From: JAWXTP01 sp044433415
GTDB taxonomy: Bacteria; Bacteroidota; Bacteroidia; Bacteroidales; Rikenellaceae
Assembly: GCA_044433415.1 (NCBI GenBank)
Contig: JAWXTP010000002.1
Location: 7,938 to 71,937, forward strand
Length of the DNA stretch: 64,000 nt
Reading direction: 5' to 3'
Shown here: positions 36,957 to 48,233 of the stretch, in pieces
Position numbering within the stretch: the first letter of the stretch is position 1
Layout: the number at the start of each line of letters is the position of its first letter
Made by a program: the position numbers and the translations under genes
The notes under the pieces: generated by a model
Seen by the model: only the letters and a program-made list of their open reading frames with translations
Told to the model about the DNA's origin: nothing
The model's database searches: none

Positions 36957-37448
36957 ATGGCATCATCATTAAAAAATCTTTCAGATTTCGAAGCTCCAGT
37001 ACCTTCAGCTGAAGGCTATAAATTTGCTATCGCTGTAGCAGACTGGAACACTCCTATAACTTCTAAGTTACTAGATGGCGCAGTGAGTTTATTACTTAAA
37101 CAAGGCGCTAAAGAAGAAGATATTATCGTAAAACACGTTCCTGGAACATTTGAACTTACTGTAGCTGCAAAATGGTTAGCAGACAACACCTCAGCAGATG
37201 CTGTAATCGTTTTAGGTTGCGTTATTCAAGGCGAAACTAGACACTTTGACTTCATTTGTGATGCTGTTTCTAACGGTGTAACAAACGTTGCTCTACAGTC
37301 TAATAAGCCTGTTATTTTCGGGGTTCTAACTCCTAACGATGCTCAACAAGCAGAAGATAGAGCTGGTGGCAAACACGGCAATAAAGGCGAAGAAGCAGGC
37401 GCTACTGCTATACGCATGGCAGAACTAAGAAAAGAATTAATGTTCTAA
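36957..37448 (+). CDS. ribH: 6,7-dimethyl-8-ribityllumazine synthase
   Basis: A 163-residue penultimate riboflavin-pathway enzyme. VPGTFELTVAAKWL, GCVIQGETRHFDFICDAVS and PVIFGVLTPND are diagnostic, including the active-site His in the TRHFD segment. No FMN riboswitch is seen upstream. Confidence 0.97.
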   Translation: MASSLKNLSDFEAPVPSAEGYKFAIAVADWNTPITSKLLDGAVSLLLKQGAKEEDIIVKHVPGTFELTVAAKWLADNTSADAVIVLGCVIQGETRHFDFICDAVSNGVTNVALQSNKPVIFGVLTPNDAQQAEDRAGGKHGNKGEEAGATAIRMAELRKELMF

Positions 37449-37479
37449 CAGCCTTATTTCAGGAAACTTCTAAAAATTT

Positions 37480-37521
37480 AAAAGCTGAATCTATTTGCAT
37501 TTACAAACGGATTCAGCTTTT
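37480..37521. terminator. Bidirectional terminator between ribH and lon
   Basis: 12-bp arms AAAAGCTGAATC (37480-37491) and inverse (37510-37521). A repeat half copy (AGGAAACTTCTAAAAA) lies just before it at 37461-37476. Confidence 0.8.
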
Positions 37522-37545
37522 ACTTTATAAGTTAACTAAAGACTG

Positions 37546-39972
37546 TTAATCAATGATATACGCCAACTTTAACACGTCAGTCAAAGTTCTTGCATAGTGT
37601 ATTTCAACACCTTTTAGGTACTCTTGTTTAATCTCTGAAATATCTTTCTTATTATCAACACTTACGATAATATCAGTAATCCCAGCTCTCTTAGCAGCTA
37701 ACAATTTCTCTCTAAGACCACCCACAGGAAGCACTTTTCCACGTAAGGTTGTCTCACCTGTCATAGCTAATTTTTCACGTACCTTTTTACCTGTAAGCAA
37801 TGATGTTAGTGAAGTAACCATTGTTATACCTGCCGAAGGACCATCTTTTGGGATAGCGCCCTCTGGAACATGTATGTGGATTTCATTATTCTCAAAAATC
37901 TCAGATGCTATACCTAATCCATCAGCATGTGCCTTAACCCATTGTAGGGCAATAGCCGCAGATTCTTTCATAACATCGCCTAGGTTACCAGTAATCTTAA
38001 GGCCACCTTTGCCCTTATTCATACTAGACTCAATAAATAGAATATCACCACCTACAGCAGTCCATGCTAGACCTGTAACGATACCTGGCACATCGTTTCC
38101 TTCGTAAATATCGCTAACATAACGTGGCACGCCTAATATTTCTTCTACACTTGCAGCAGTAATAGGAGCTTTAAATGTTTCCTCGAAACCTATCTGTTTA
38201 GCTCTATGTCTTACTATCTTAGCAATTCTCTTATCAAGAGTACGAACACCCGACTCACGAGTATACTCAGAAATAATCTTTGTCATTACAGCCTCATTAA
38301 TAGACAGCTCTCTAGCTTTCACACCATGAGCAACAAGCTGTTTAGGAACAAGGTGTTTTTTAGCTATCTGAACCTTGTCTTCTAACAAGTAACCCGATAC
38401 ATCTATCATCTCCATACGGTCTCTAAGAGCTGTAGAAATAGTGCTTATATCATTTGCTGTAGCAATAAATAGCACTTTAGACAAGTCATACTCTATATCT
38501 AGGTAGTTATCATGGAAAGTGCTGTTTTGTTCAGGGTCTAACACCTCAAGTAAAGCAGCTGAAGGGTCTCCATGATTTGAACGTGTAACCTTATCTATCT
38601 CGTCAAGAATAATAACAGGGTTTGAAGAACCACACTTACGGATAGTTTGGATTATACGTCCACACATAGCTCCGATATAAGTTTTACGGTGACCTCTAAT
38701 TTCAGCCTCATCATGAAGACCTCCTAAAGAGATACGTCCATACTTACGTTTCAAAGCCGCTGCCACACTTTTACCTAGGGATGTTTTACCAACACCTGGA
38801 GGGCCATAAAGACAAAGGATAGGGGATTTTAAATCACCTTTAAGTTTTAGGACAGCAAGGTGTTCTAGGATTCTATCTTTTACTTCGTCAAGACCAAAGT
38901 GGTCAGCATCTAAGCGTTTCTTAGCGCGTTTTAGATCTAAGTTATCTTTTGTTGTGTAGTCCCAAGGTAAATCCAACATCAGTTGAAGGTAGTTCATCTG
39001 AACAGAATATTCAGCAACCGCAGGATTCATTCTCTCTAGCTTATTAAGCTCTTTATAGAAAGTTTCTAAGACTTCGTAGCTCCACTTTTTCTTCATGGCT
39101 TTTTCACGAAGCTCATCTATCTCTCGATCACTAGCATCACCACCTAACTCCTCTTGTAGAGTTCTCATTTGTTGTTGTAGATAGTAATCTCTTTGCTGAG
39201 CATCAATATCTTGCTTAACTTTTTGCTGAATCTCATTTTTCAGGTTCAACATCTGTTGTTCTTTTACTAGGATTTCTAGTAAACGTTGAGAACGTATCAG
39301 TAAACCTGGTGCTTCAAGTAGATTTTGACGGTCTACATTTGAGAACTCAAAGTTTGAACTTATAAAGTTGATAAGACCTTGTTTAGTGTCTATGTTTTTA
39401 ATCGCAAAAGATGCTTCTTTAGGGATGGTAGGATTGATAGAGATAATATTGATAGCAATATCCTTAATAGTTTCTACTAAAGCCTCAAAAGCCATATCTT
39501 CCGATGCAGGAACGATATCATTTAACGGAATTATGTTAGCTGTAAAGAAAGGTTCAGTAGAAGTAAACTCACCTAGTTCAAATTTCTTATGTCCTTGAAG
39601 AATAACAGTTAGATTACCATTAGGCATCTCTAGAACTTTTAAAATTGTAGCAGCAGTACCTATTTTAAATAGGTCTTCTGGTTCTACATTTTCAATTTCA
39701 ACATCTCTTTGTAGCACAGCACCAAGCATACCTCCACTTTGCTCTACTTCTCGTATCAACTTCATTGATTTTGCACGACCAACAGTGATAGGAGTTATAG
39801 CGCCTGGGAATAACACAGAGTTTCTCAATGCTAAAATTGGCAATGCGTCCTGCAATTCTACTGTATCATCTGTTTCGTTTGATGATATAATAGGAATAAC
39901 AGCAGTTTTTGCATCTAGCAAATCTGATATGCTAGATAAATCGTCTTTTAATGATGTATGTTTTTTTTTCAT
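37546..39972 (-). CDS. lon: ATP-dependent protease Lon
   Basis: An 808-residue AAA+ protease for damaged and regulatory proteins. The LON substrate-binding N-terminus (LPILALRNSVLFPGAITPI) is followed by a coiled region near 235-300, and Walker A GPPGVGKT is at 390-397. The Ser-Lys dyad is S713 (PKDGPSAG) and K756 (LRGKVLPVGG), the standard 43-residue spacing. Length is normal. Confidence 0.97.
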   Translation of the reverse strand: MKKKHTSLKDDLSSISDLLDAKTAVIPIISSNETDDTVELQDALPILALRNSVLFPGAITPITVGRAKSMKLIREVEQSGGMLGAVLQRDVEIENVEPEDLFKIGTAATILKVLEMPNGNLTVILQGHKKFELGEFTSTEPFFTANIIPLNDIVPASEDMAFEALVETIKDIAINIISINPTIPKEASFAIKNIDTKQGLINFISSNFEFSNVDRQNLLEAPGLLIRSQRLLEILVKEQQMLNLKNEIQQKVKQDIDAQQRDYYLQQQMRTLQEELGGDASDREIDELREKAMKKKWSYEVLETFYKELNKLERMNPAVAEYSVQMNYLQLMLDLPWDYTTKDNLDLKRAKKRLDADHFGLDEVKDRILEHLAVLKLKGDLKSPILCLYGPPGVGKTSLGKSVAAALKRKYGRISLGGLHDEAEIRGHRKTYIGAMCGRIIQTIRKCGSSNPVIILDEIDKVTRSNHGDPSAALLEVLDPEQNSTFHDNYLDIEYDLSKVLFIATANDISTISTALRDRMEMIDVSGYLLEDKVQIAKKHLVPKQLVAHGVKARELSINEAVMTKIISEYTRESGVRTLDKRIAKIVRHRAKQIGFEETFKAPITAASVEEILGVPRYVSDIYEGNDVPGIVTGLAWTAVGGDILFIESSMNKGKGGLKITGNLGDVMKESAAIALQWVKAHADGLGIASEIFENNEIHIHVPEGAIPKDGPSAGITMVTSLTSLLTGKKVREKLAMTGETTLRGKVLPVGGLREKLLAAKRAGITDIIVSVDNKKDISEIKQEYLKGVEIHYARTLTDVLKLAYIID

Positions 39973-40118
39973 ATTTTACTTATATTCCCCCTCATTTTTC
40001 AGTAACATTTACAAAAAAACAATATACCAAGGGGCTTAATGTTATTAAAATCACGGCTGTAATTAATATATATTAATTATATTCTCTCTAGAAATTCAAT
40101 AACTACACACCGAATTTA

Positions 40119-40150
40119 CAAAAATAGTCTATAATCATTTATTATGCAAA
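40119..40150 (-). promoter_or_regulatory. Promoter of lon
   Basis: On the minus strand TTTG (40147-40150), 20 bp, TATTTTTG (40119-40126). It implies a leader of about 140 bases. The rest of the 506-bp gap to valS is AT-rich; besides the two promoters I see only weak inverted repeats near 40317-40343 and 40360-40377. Confidence 0.7.
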
Positions 40151-40406
40151 TTAGATGCAATAACAATTAACATTTTTTATTATTTTATCACCGATTCTTA
40201 CAAAAAAAATATTATTATACAGACTAATAGCTACATCGTAAGAACGTTCTAAAAGCTATTATTATTACTGTCTAGCCTTGATATTATGAGTGTATAGAGT
40301 GTACGTATAACCAAAATCTAACAATAATTTTATTAGATATTTTTTCCTCAAAAAAAAACTCAAAAACTTCAAGTTTTGGAATTTAGCTTCTAAAATTATG
40401 AAAAAT

Positions 40407-40437
40407 TATGAAAATTTAATTTTATGAGCTATATTTG
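40407..40437 (+). promoter_or_regulatory. Promoter of valS
   Basis: TATG (one mismatch to TTTG), 19 bp, TATATTTG (40430-40437), 41 bp before the ATG. Confidence 0.65.
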
Positions 40438-40478
40438 TGGGTTAAAAAAATAGATTTAAATAATCAAAATAATATAAA

Positions 40479-43112
40479 ATGGAAATTCAAGCAAAGTATG
40501 ACCCGTCTTTAAGTGAAGACAAGTGGTACAGTTATTGGTTAGAGAACGACCTATTCGCTTCTAAACCTGACAATAGAGAACCTTACACTATCGTAATACC
40601 TCCACCTAACGTAACAGGAGTATTACACATGGGACATATGCTTAACAATACTATTCAAGACGTATTAGTGCGCCGTGCTCGTATGATGGGGAAAAATGCG
40701 TGTTGGGTTCCTGGAACAGACCACGCTTCTATTGCTACAGAGGCTAAAGTTGTTCAGAAACTTAGCGCTGAGGGCATAGACAAAGCCTCTTTAACAAGAG
40801 AGGAGTTTTTAAGTCACGCTTGGGAGTGGAAAGAAAAACATGGTGGAATTATCCTAGAACAACTTAAAAAATTAGGTGCTTCTTGCGACTGGTCAAGAAC
40901 TAAATTCACTATGGATGAACCTATGAGTGAAAGTGTTATTAAAGTTTTCTGTGACTTATTCGAGAAAGGTTTAATTTACCGTGGCGTAAGAATGGTTAAC
41001 TGGGATCCTCAAGCCCTTACTGCTCTTTCTGACGAAGAGGTTATTTATCAAGAGGTTAACTCAAAACTATACTACCTTAAATATTTTGTTGAAGGCTCTG
41101 ACGAATATTTAACAGTTGCAACTACACGTCCTGAGACTATCTTAGGTGACACTGCTGTATGTATCAACCCTGATGACGAAAGATACAAACACCTAGTAGG
41201 CAAGCGTGTTATTGTTCCTTTAATCAACCGTTCTATTCCTATCATTGTTGACTCTTATGTTGATATTGAGTTTGGTACAGGTGCTCTAAAGGTAACTCCT
41301 GCACATGATGTTAATGACTACATGTTAGGTGAAAAATACAACCTAGAAACTATAGATATTTTCAATGACAATGGTACTATCAATGACAAAGTAGGTTTCT
41401 ATGTAGGTCTTGATCGTTTTGAGGTACGTGAACTTATCGACAAAGACCTTACAGAGGCTAACTTAATGGAAAAAGTTGAAGCATACACTAACAAAGTAGG
41501 TCTTTCAGAGCGTACTTCTGCTGTTATTGAGCCTAAATTATCTATGCAATGGTTTATGAAAATGGAAGACATTTCAAAACCTGCTCTTAGTGCTGTAATG
41601 GATGATGTTATTAAACTTGTTCCTGCGAAATTCAAAAATACTTACCGTCACTGGATGGAGAACGTAAAAGACTGGTGTGTTTCTCGTCAACTATGGTGGG
41701 GTCAACAAATTCCAGCTTACTATCTTCCTGAGGGTGGTTATGTGGTTGCTGAGACTCCTGAGTTAGCTCTTGAAAAAGCTAAAGCAAAAACAGGTAACGC
41801 TGAGCTTACTATTGCTGATTTAAGACAAGACCCAGACGTTCTTGATACATGGTTCTCATCTTGGTTATGGCCTATTTCTGTATTTGATGGTATTAGAAAC
41901 CCTGAAAATGAGGAGATAAAATATTACTATCCTACAAATGACTTAGTTACAGCTCCTGAGATTTTATTCTTCTGGGTTGCACGTATGATTATTGCAGGTT
42001 ACGAATATAGAGGCGAAATGCCTTTCTCTAACGTATACTTAACAGGTATAGTACGTGATAAACTTCGTCGTAAGATGAGTAAATCACTAGGTAACTCTCC
42101 AGACCCATTAGATTTAATTGCTAAATATGGTGCTGACAGCGTACGTATGGCTATGATGTTATGTTCGGGAGCTGGTAATGACCTTATGTTTGATGAATCT
42201 CTTATTGACCAAGGTCGTAACTTCGGTAACAAAATATGGAATGCATTTAGACTTGTTAACTCATGGACAGTTTCTGAAACAGAAGCTCAACCTGAAAGTT
42301 CTAAAATTGCAGTTGAATGGTTTGACTCTATCTTAAACAAATCTATTGAAGAGATAGAAGAAAACTTCAATAGCTACCGTATTTCTGAGGCTTTAATGCA
42401 AATCTATAAACTATTCTGGGATGAATTCTCAGGTTGGTATTTAGAGATGATAAAACCTGCTTACGGTTCACCTATAGATGCTGCGACACTTAAAGCTACT
42501 ATTGGCTACTTAGATAAACTATTAAAACTTTTACATCCATTTATGCCATTTATCACAGAAGAAATCTGGCACATTATCGCTGAGCGTAAAGATGGTGAAA
42601 GTATCATGGTTGAGTCTATGCCTAGAAACGAAAGTTACAACGAAACTTTATTAAAAGATATAGAGTTAACTAAGGAAGCTATTTCTGCTATACGTAACAT
42701 CCGTAAGGATAAAAACATCCCTCAAAAAGAGGCTTTAGAGCTTAAAGTACTAGAAAATGAGGCTTTCAACACAACTAACAACCCTATTTTAGTAAAAATG
42801 GGTAACCTAGAAAGTGTTGAGATGGTTAATGATAAAGTTGCAGGTGCTCTTTCTTTCATTGTTAAGACTACAGAATATTATGTTCCTATGTCTAGCAACA
42901 TCAATGTTGAAGAGGAGATAGAAAAACTTACAGCTGAATTAAAATACGCTGAAGGCTTCAAAGTTAGTGTTATGAAAAAGCTATCTAACGAGCGTTTTGT
43001 AAGTTCTGCACCTGAGAAAGTTGTTGCTATGGAGCGTACAAAACTTTCTGATGCTGAAAGTAAAATCAAGTCTCTAAATGAGCAAATTGAGCAACTTAAA
43101 GCAGCTAAATAA
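40479..43112 (+). CDS. valS: Valyl-tRNA synthetase
   Basis: An 877-residue class I synthetase. The HIGH motif is HMGH (50-53) in [18 protein letters not shown] is at 532-536. The editing domain ([16 protein letters not shown]) and the C-terminal coiled-coil arm (about 810-877) are present. Length is normal. No T-box is seen in the leader. Confidence 0.97.
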   Translation: MEIQAKYDPSLSEDKWYSYWLENDLFASKPDNREPYTIVIPPPNVTGVLHMGHMLNNTIQDVLVRRARMMGKNACWVPGTDHASIATEAKVVQKLSAEGIDKASLTREEFLSHAWEWKEKHGGIILEQLKKLGASCDWSRTKFTMDEPMSESVIKVFCDLFEKGLIYRGVRMVNWDPQALTALSDEEVIYQEVNSKLYYLKYFVEGSDEYLTVATTRPETILGDTAVCINPDDERYKHLVGKRVIVPLINRSIPIIVDSYVDIEFGTGALKVTPAHDVNDYMLGEKYNLETIDIFNDNGTINDKVGFYVGLDRFEVRELIDKDLTEANLMEKVEAYTNKVGLSERTSAVIEPKLSMQWFMKMEDISKPALSAVMDDVIKLVPAKFKNTYRHWMENVKDWCVSRQLWWGQQIPAYYLPEGGYVVAETPELALEKAKAKTGNAELTIADLRQDPDVLDTWFSSWLWPISVFDGIRNPENEEIKYYYPTNDLVTAPEILFFWVARMIIAGYEYRGEMPFSNVYLTGIVRDKLRRKMSKSLGNSPDPLDLIAKYGADSVRMAMMLCSGAGNDLMFDESLIDQGRNFGNKIWNAFRLVNSWTVSETEAQPESSKIAVEWFDSILNKSIEEIEENFNSYRISEALMQIYKLFWDEFSGWYLEMIKPAYGSPIDAATLKATIGYLDKLLKLLHPFMPFITEEIWHIIAERKDGESIMVESMPRNESYNETLLKDIELTKEAISAIRNIRKDKNIPQKEALELKVLENEAFNTTNNPILVKMGNLESVEMVNDKVAGALSFIVKTTEYYVPMSSNINVEEEIEKLTAELKYAEGFKVSVMKKLSNERFVSSAPEKVVAMERTKLSDAESKIKSLNEQIEQLKAAK

Positions 43113-43155
43113 GACTTTTAACATTCCTTTTCATTTGTGAATTGGGGTATAAATA

Positions 43156-43210
43156 AAAGGAGATAAACAGCAGACAATCACTATGATTACTATTGTTTAT
43201 CTCCTTTACT
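43156..43210 (+). terminator. Terminator of valS
   Basis: 14-bp perfect arms AAAGGAGATAAACA (43156-43169) and inverse (43194-43207). Confidence 0.75.
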
Positions 43211-43250
43211 ACTAAATATACAATTACAACTTTAAAACTCACTCTTCACC

Positions 43251-43850
43251 ATGTTAGATAACAAGACAGACCTAGAAAACGTATTTACGTGGATTGGTAT
43301 TGACGAAATAGCCGAATTTTGCAAACAGCATGCTTTAGTAAACAAGCAGTTAGCAGATGCACTTATTGCTAAGTTTGCAGGCTACAATGGAGATAGTGTT
43401 GAAGAAAGAATAAAAAATATAGACATAGAACTTGACAAGTGTTTTATGTACGTATTAAATGAACGCCACCCAAGAGAATATGCTCCTCACTTAGACTGGT
43501 CTAGAGTTGGACATAACCTATGGGCTTTAGCAAATAAAGGCGAATTAATGGTAAAAAAAGGATACGTAATAGAAAGCGTTCACCTTGCTATAGAAATGTT
43601 ACGTAAAATTTCAGAAATGTATATTGAGGATGAAGTATGGAATGACACTGACTATGACGGTGATGATTTAAGTTCATCATACGCAATAAAGTTACTACAC
43701 CTAGCAATTAACACAAATACACTAAATAACGAGGAAATAACTAAGGTACATAAAGATCTTAAAACAATAAACGAAATGGAAGCTAACACTAACTACGGTC
43801 TTATGCACGCTGAAATAGAAAACACCATACAAACTATGTTAAAGCTATAG
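43251..43850 (+). CDS. Unrecognised helical protein
   Basis: A 199-residue acidic soluble protein that I do not recognise. It looks all-helical, with pairs such as WSRVGHNLWALANKGELMVK and VHLAIEMLRKISEMYI that resemble TPR-like hairpins, and an acidic stretch WNDTDYDGDD near 144-153. No signal peptide. It lies between valS's terminator and a weak hairpin (GGCTGAA 43861, TTCAGCC 43891), so it is probably monocistronic. Whether the start is ATG 43251 is not fixed by a clear ribosome site. Confidence 0.65.
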   Translation: MLDNKTDLENVFTWIGIDEIAEFCKQHALVNKQLADALIAKFAGYNGDSVEERIKNIDIELDKCFMYVLNERHPREYAPHLDWSRVGHNLWALANKGELMVKKGYVIESVHLAIEMLRKISEMYIEDEVWNDTDYDGDDLSSSYAIKLLHLAINTNTLNNEEITKVHKDLKTINEMEANTNYGLMHAEIENTIQTMLKL

Positions 43851-43973
43851 TGAGAATTGTGGCTGAACCCAATCGGATATTTTCGACAAATTCAGCCTTT
43901 CAACACTCACATAACACCTTAGTACACATAGATTTACAACTACTTCAGTGTATTATCTTTCGTATTTATCGCT

Positions 43974-44261
43974 CTAGTTACTTTTATTTCTTTTAAGCCA
44001 AGCCACCGCATACGAGCAAGTAGCAGTAATTGCTAAGTCCTCTTTTATAGCATAGTTATAACATGCCTTTGTAAGCGCTGACGCTATACCTTGACCTTCA
44101 AGAGGTTTAGGCACATAAGTACTAGTAATTGTTAAGGTGCCTTCCTTAATACTATATAACACATAGGCTGTGAAATCCTGCACTTTAACAATAAACTTAT
44201 GCTCTAGCTTATTGTGGTTTACCTCTAGTGCTTTCTCTTTGTTAGTTACTGATAATTCCAT
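43974..44261 (-). CDS. Small GNAT-family N-acetyltransferase (YjdJ type)
   Basis: A 95-residue protein: a shortened acetyltransferase fold with the acetyl-CoA loop EGQGIASALTKA (about 55-66) and the closing TCSYAVAWLKRN typical of the GCN5-related YjdJ group. Substrate unknown. Confidence 0.85.
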   Translation of the reverse strand: MELSVTNKEKALEVNHNKLEHKFIVKVQDFTAYVLYSIKEGTLTITSTYVPKPLEGQGIASALTKACYNYAIKEDLAITATCSYAVAWLKRNKSN

Positions 44262-44313
44262 ATTTACATTTTTATTGGTAACGTTAGTCTTCTAATAATT
44301 TCATTCAGTAAAG

Positions 44314-45489
44314 TTATTTTAATTTACCTATCATCACAACAGCATTACCCTCTTCATCCAAACTTGAAATCAGATTATCTATACGCTCACGTGTTGCAGA
44401 GTTCATATTAGCCTTTTGTTCTTCTGGGATACTTTCTAACTCTTCTACCAAAGTTGCTGCATCGTCATATCCTGTTATAAATATTCCGTCTGCATAACTA
44501 ACATTCTTTGTCACATCTAAGCCTAAATAATCATTAAACAACTTAAAATAACCACCTGTTAGGTTTTCTTTATTAACTATGACACCTCCTGGCAATAAAT
44601 TTATTGAAGCACCTACAATTTTACCATTCTTAGACTTCATTTTAAGTTCAGTAATTTCAGTTATATAGTATTTTGGTGTTTCAAAATAACTTCTCGCATG
44701 TGCTGTACCCTCATATTCTTTATTTTCATTTAAATGACTTACATTTAATGCAAATACAGGTTTTAAGGCATTATTATTTAATTTGTACAAGGAATCAGGG
44801 TTATTTTTAAGGTTACTTAAACTTACACTTATCTCGCCTGCACATCTATTCATGCGGATTCCAAAATTTTCATCCTGATTATCATCTGCATAAATGTTAG
44901 CAAGCTCATTCCCCATAAAATCTTGTTTCCATAACATACGTTTTGTACGAAAGCCCGAAAATATAGTGATTTCTTTATCTTTTTCGTTTATATTTACCAC
45001 AATATTAGAATTAGCTTCAAGTTCTTTTGCTAGTGGTAATGTTTCTTGAAATTTACCATCTAAACCATACTTGTTTATTTTACACCTATCTGCCACAGCA
45101 AAAACAACACCGCTTGTTTCGCTAATATAAACATAAGAAATGCGTCTATACTCTCCATGCCCATTACCTATATCACCAATGCTAGAAATATATTTTCCAG
45201 TTTTTCTATTAAACAACATTATTTTTTGTTTAAAATTTGGTAAGGCTATATAGTTATCTGACAAGAAAACACTTGCATATTCCTCACAGTTTGCGCTATA
45301 TTCTATATTGGAATCCAACTGAACAACCTCCAGGTCTTCAATTAGTTCAGACAAAGGCAACACTATATCATCCTTTAGGTCTTTAGTTTTAACTGATATT
45401 ACACCATTTTCTTCTGTCGCTACGACAACACCACTTTCTTAACATGAAAATAAAATCAGTGCAAAAAATAATAACAAAAATCTTCTCAT
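44314..45489 (-). pseudogene. 6-bladed beta-propeller lipoprotein, broken by a nonsense codon
   Basis: Reading from ATG at 45489 gives MRRFLLLFFALILFSC, a complete lipobox with Cys16. Codon 17 is TAA (45439-45441), and the same frame then continues without another stop to 44314. After the stop it reads ESGVVVATEENGVISVKT, then the propeller body. The intact paralogue at 58590 has Cys16 followed by Gln, so CAA to TAA is the likely change. The remaining frame could only restart at GTG 45363, without a signal peptide. Body motifs shared with the paralogue: LIEDLEVVQLD, GNGHGEY, ERIDNLISSLDEEGNAVVM. A sequencing error or readthrough cannot be excluded. Confidence 0.8.
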
Positions 45490-45629
45490 TTCTTTAAGTT
45501 TTAAAAATAAATAAACTAATTACACTTACAAACATACACATTTATGGTTAATTATAAAAAAATAATTTAATTTTTCATATTTTTTATAGCCACAGTAGCT
45601 TTATTCTGGGATTTTGTGATACTGAAACC

Positions 45630-45659
45630 ATTGTATAATAACAAAATATATTATCTTTG
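45630..45659 (+). promoter_or_regulatory. Promoter of the GH2 gene
   Basis: ATTG, 18 bp, TATCTTTG (45652-45659). It places the start of transcription near 45666 and shows that the in-frame GTA/TTG codons near 45657 are not the translation start. Confidence 0.65.
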
Positions 45660-45701
45660 TATCAAGCTATTATAAACAATAAAAATCAAAATAAAATCAG
45701 A

Positions 45702-48209
45702 ATGAAATTAAAAAACATCTTCTTTACTACACTGCTTACTGTCACGGCATTAGCGACACAAGCTCAAGAACTAAGGAGCGTGAAACTACTCGAAAGAGGT
45801 TGGAAATTCTCGCGCCAAGAGGATTCAAGTTTTACCAATCCTGAGTTTAATGATACGGAGTGGCAATCGGTTGTAGTGCCTCATGACTGGGCTATCTATG
45901 GTCCATTTAGTATACACAATGACCAACAAAATGTTGCAATTACCCAAGACGGACAAGAGCAGGCAATGGAGCACGCTGGACGTACGGGAGGTCTTCCATT
46001 TGTTGGAGTTGGGCAGTATCGACTACAATTTGAAGCTCCTGAATTTGAGAAAGGCAAGAAAGCAACTATTATTTTTGACGGAGCTATGAGCAATGCTCAA
46101 GTTTATCTGAATGGTCAAGAAGTTGGTAACTGGCCTAATGGTTACAACTCCTTCCATTTTGATGTGACTAAGTATATGAAAGCAGGTGAGGTTAATACAC
46201 TAGCTGTACGCCTTGAAAACTCTAATGAGTCATCTAGGTGGTATCCAGGTGCAGGTCTTTATCGCAATGTGCATTTTGTGGTTACCCAAGATGCTTATAT
46301 CCCTGTTTGGGGAACTCAATTGACTACTCCTGTTGTGGAAAAAGATTTTGCAAAGGTTGATTTGCAAACTGAGATTTCAATTCCTGATATTGACAATTTT
46401 GCGGATTACAGTATTGAAACTCAGATTATTGACGCTAACAGCAAGGTAATTGCTGAGAATAAATCACAGCTTACTAAATATAGTAAAGATAAATTCCAAC
46501 AAGAACTCTATATCGAAAACCCTCAGTTGTGGCACATGGATAGTCCTTATCTTTATAGTGCAGTTTCTAAGGTATATAAGGGCAGCCAACTGAAAGATGA
46601 ATATACTACAAAATTTGGTGTCAGAACAATTGAAATCAAACCAGGTGAGGGTTTCTTCCTAAACGGCGAAAAAATTAGATTCCAAGGAGTTTGTAACCAC
46701 CACGACTTAGGTCCATTGGGAGGTATCTCAAACGAGGCTGGTATCCGTCGTCAGGTACGTATAATGAAGGATATGGGGGTTAATGCTATCCGCACATCAC
46801 ACAATATGCCTGCTCCTGAGCTTGTACAGGCGTGTGATGAAATGGGTATGATGTTGATGGCTGAATCATTCGACGAGTGGGCTACTCCTAAAGTAATTAA
46901 CGGTTATCACAAATATTTTGAGGAGTGGGTTGAGCGCGACCTAGTAAACCTGATTCGTCACTACCGCAATAGTCCTAGTATTGTGATGTGGTGTATTGGT
47001 AATGAAGTACCAGACCAATGGAAACCAGAAGCTGCTGCTAAATTGGCTCGTAGACTTCAAGATATCTGCCACCGTGAAGACCCTACTCGCCCTGTAACTC
47101 AGGGTATGGATGCTCCAGATCAAGTAGTGAGTAACAATATGGCTGCTGTGATGGATGTAGCGGGCTTTAATTACCGTCCTCATAAATATCAAGAGAATTA
47201 TATTAAACTTCCTCAAGAGATTATTCTAGGTTCAGAGACTGCTTCAACTGTAAGTTCGCGCGGTGTGTATAAATTCCCTGTAGTGCGCTCGTCAATGAAA
47301 AAATATGAGGATCACACATCCTCGTCTTATGATGTAGAGCATTGCGGTTGGAGTAACCTACCTGAGGATGATTTTATCCACCAAGAGGATTTGGATTACT
47401 GTATTGGTGAATTTGTTTGGACTGGGTTTGACTACTTGGGTGAGCCTACACCATACTATACTGACTGGCCTAGCCACTCATCTCTATTTGGGATTGTTGA
47501 CCTAGCTGGTTTACCTAAAGATCGCTACTATCTATATCGTAGCCATTGGAACAAAAAGGAAGAGACACTTCATATCCTACCACACTGGGACTGGAAAGGT
47601 CGTGAAGGTGAGATAACTCCTGTGTTTGTTTACACTTCATACCCTTCAGCAGAGCTATTTATCAATGGTAAGAGCCAAGGTGTACAGACTAAAGATTTGT
47701 CAGTTACAATCAACGAAAGTGCTGACGAAAAGTCGATGGCAGAATTCGAACGTCAGAAACGTTACCGCTTGATGTGGATGGATACTAAATATGAGGCAGG
47801 TGAAGTTAAGGTTGTGGCTTATGATAAAGATGGCAAGGTTGCTGACGAAGCTATAGTTCGCACTTCAGGTAAACCATATCAGATTGAGTTGGTGGCTGAC
47901 CGTGATGTAATTAAGGCCAATGGTAAAGACTTATCATTTGTAACAGTAAGAGTGCTTGACAAGGACGGCAACTTCTGTGCTACACTAACTGACGAGATTA
48001 CTTTCAAGGTTAAGGGACAAGGTAGCTATCGTGCAGGTGCAAATGGCAACTCAGCTTCCTTAGAGTCATTCCAAGAACCTAAAATGAAACTATTTAGCGG
48101 TATGATGACTGCAATTGTAGAGTCTACTGATGATGCAGGTGAGATTGTATTGGAAGCAACTGCTAAAGGCTTACGTAAGGGTACAATTGTAATTAAGACT
48201 ACTAAATAA
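45702..48209 (+). CDS. Secreted GH2 beta-galactosidase
   Basis: An 835-residue glycoside hydrolase starting at ATG 45702, with signal peptide (FFTTLLTVTALATQAQ). Order: jelly-roll sugar-binding domain (RGWKFSRQED, WYPGAGLYRNV), Ig-like domain, TIM barrel, DUF4982-like and a C-terminal Big-type domain (ADRDVIKANGKDLSFVTVRV). The acid/base is E435 (WCIGNEVPD) and the likely nucleophile is E512 (ILGSETASTVSSRG), 77 residues apart as in BgaA-type enzymes. It would cleave beta-galactosides in the periplasm. No susC/susD genes are adjacent, so it is not in a classical utilisation locus. Confidence 0.9.
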   Translation: MKLKNIFFTTLLTVTALATQAQELRSVKLLERGWKFSRQEDSSFTNPEFNDTEWQSVVVPHDWAIYGPFSIHNDQQNVAITQDGQEQAMEHAGRTGGLPFVGVGQYRLQFEAPEFEKGKKATIIFDGAMSNAQVYLNGQEVGNWPNGYNSFHFDVTKYMKAGEVNTLAVRLENSNESSRWYPGAGLYRNVHFVVTQDAYIPVWGTQLTTPVVEKDFAKVDLQTEISIPDIDNFADYSIETQIIDANSKVIAENKSQLTKYSKDKFQQELYIENPQLWHMDSPYLYSAVSKVYKGSQLKDEYTTKFGVRTIEIKPGEGFFLNGEKIRFQGVCNHHDLGPLGGISNEAGIRRQVRIMKDMGVNAIRTSHNMPAPELVQACDEMGMMLMAESFDEWATPKVINGYHKYFEEWVERDLVNLIRHYRNSPSIVMWCIGNEVPDQWKPEAAAKLARRLQDICHREDPTRPVTQGMDAPDQVVSNNMAAVMDVAGFNYRPHKYQENYIKLPQEIILGSETASTVSSRGVYKFPVVRSSMKKYEDHTSSSYDVEHCGWSNLPEDDFIHQEDLDYCIGEFVWTGFDYLGEPTPYYTDWPSHSSLFGIVDLAGLPKDRYYLYRSHWNKKEETLHILPHWDWKGREGEITPVFVYTSYPSAELFINGKSQGVQTKDLSVTINESADEKSMAEFERQKRYRLMWMDTKYEAGEVKVVAYDKDGKVADEAIVRTSGKPYQIELVADRDVIKANGKDLSFVTVRVLDKDGNFCATLTDEITFKVKGQGSYRAGANGNSASLESFQEPKMKLFSGMMTAIVESTDDAGEIVLEATAKGLRKGTIVIKTTK

Positions 48210-48233
48210 TTAAAGTATCACTTACAGGCTTTA

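Noticed and set aside
45363..45365. GTG 45363 as the true start of the propeller gene
   Set aside because: It removes the lipoprotein signal that is plainly encoded upstream in the same frame; a nonsense mutation explains the data better.
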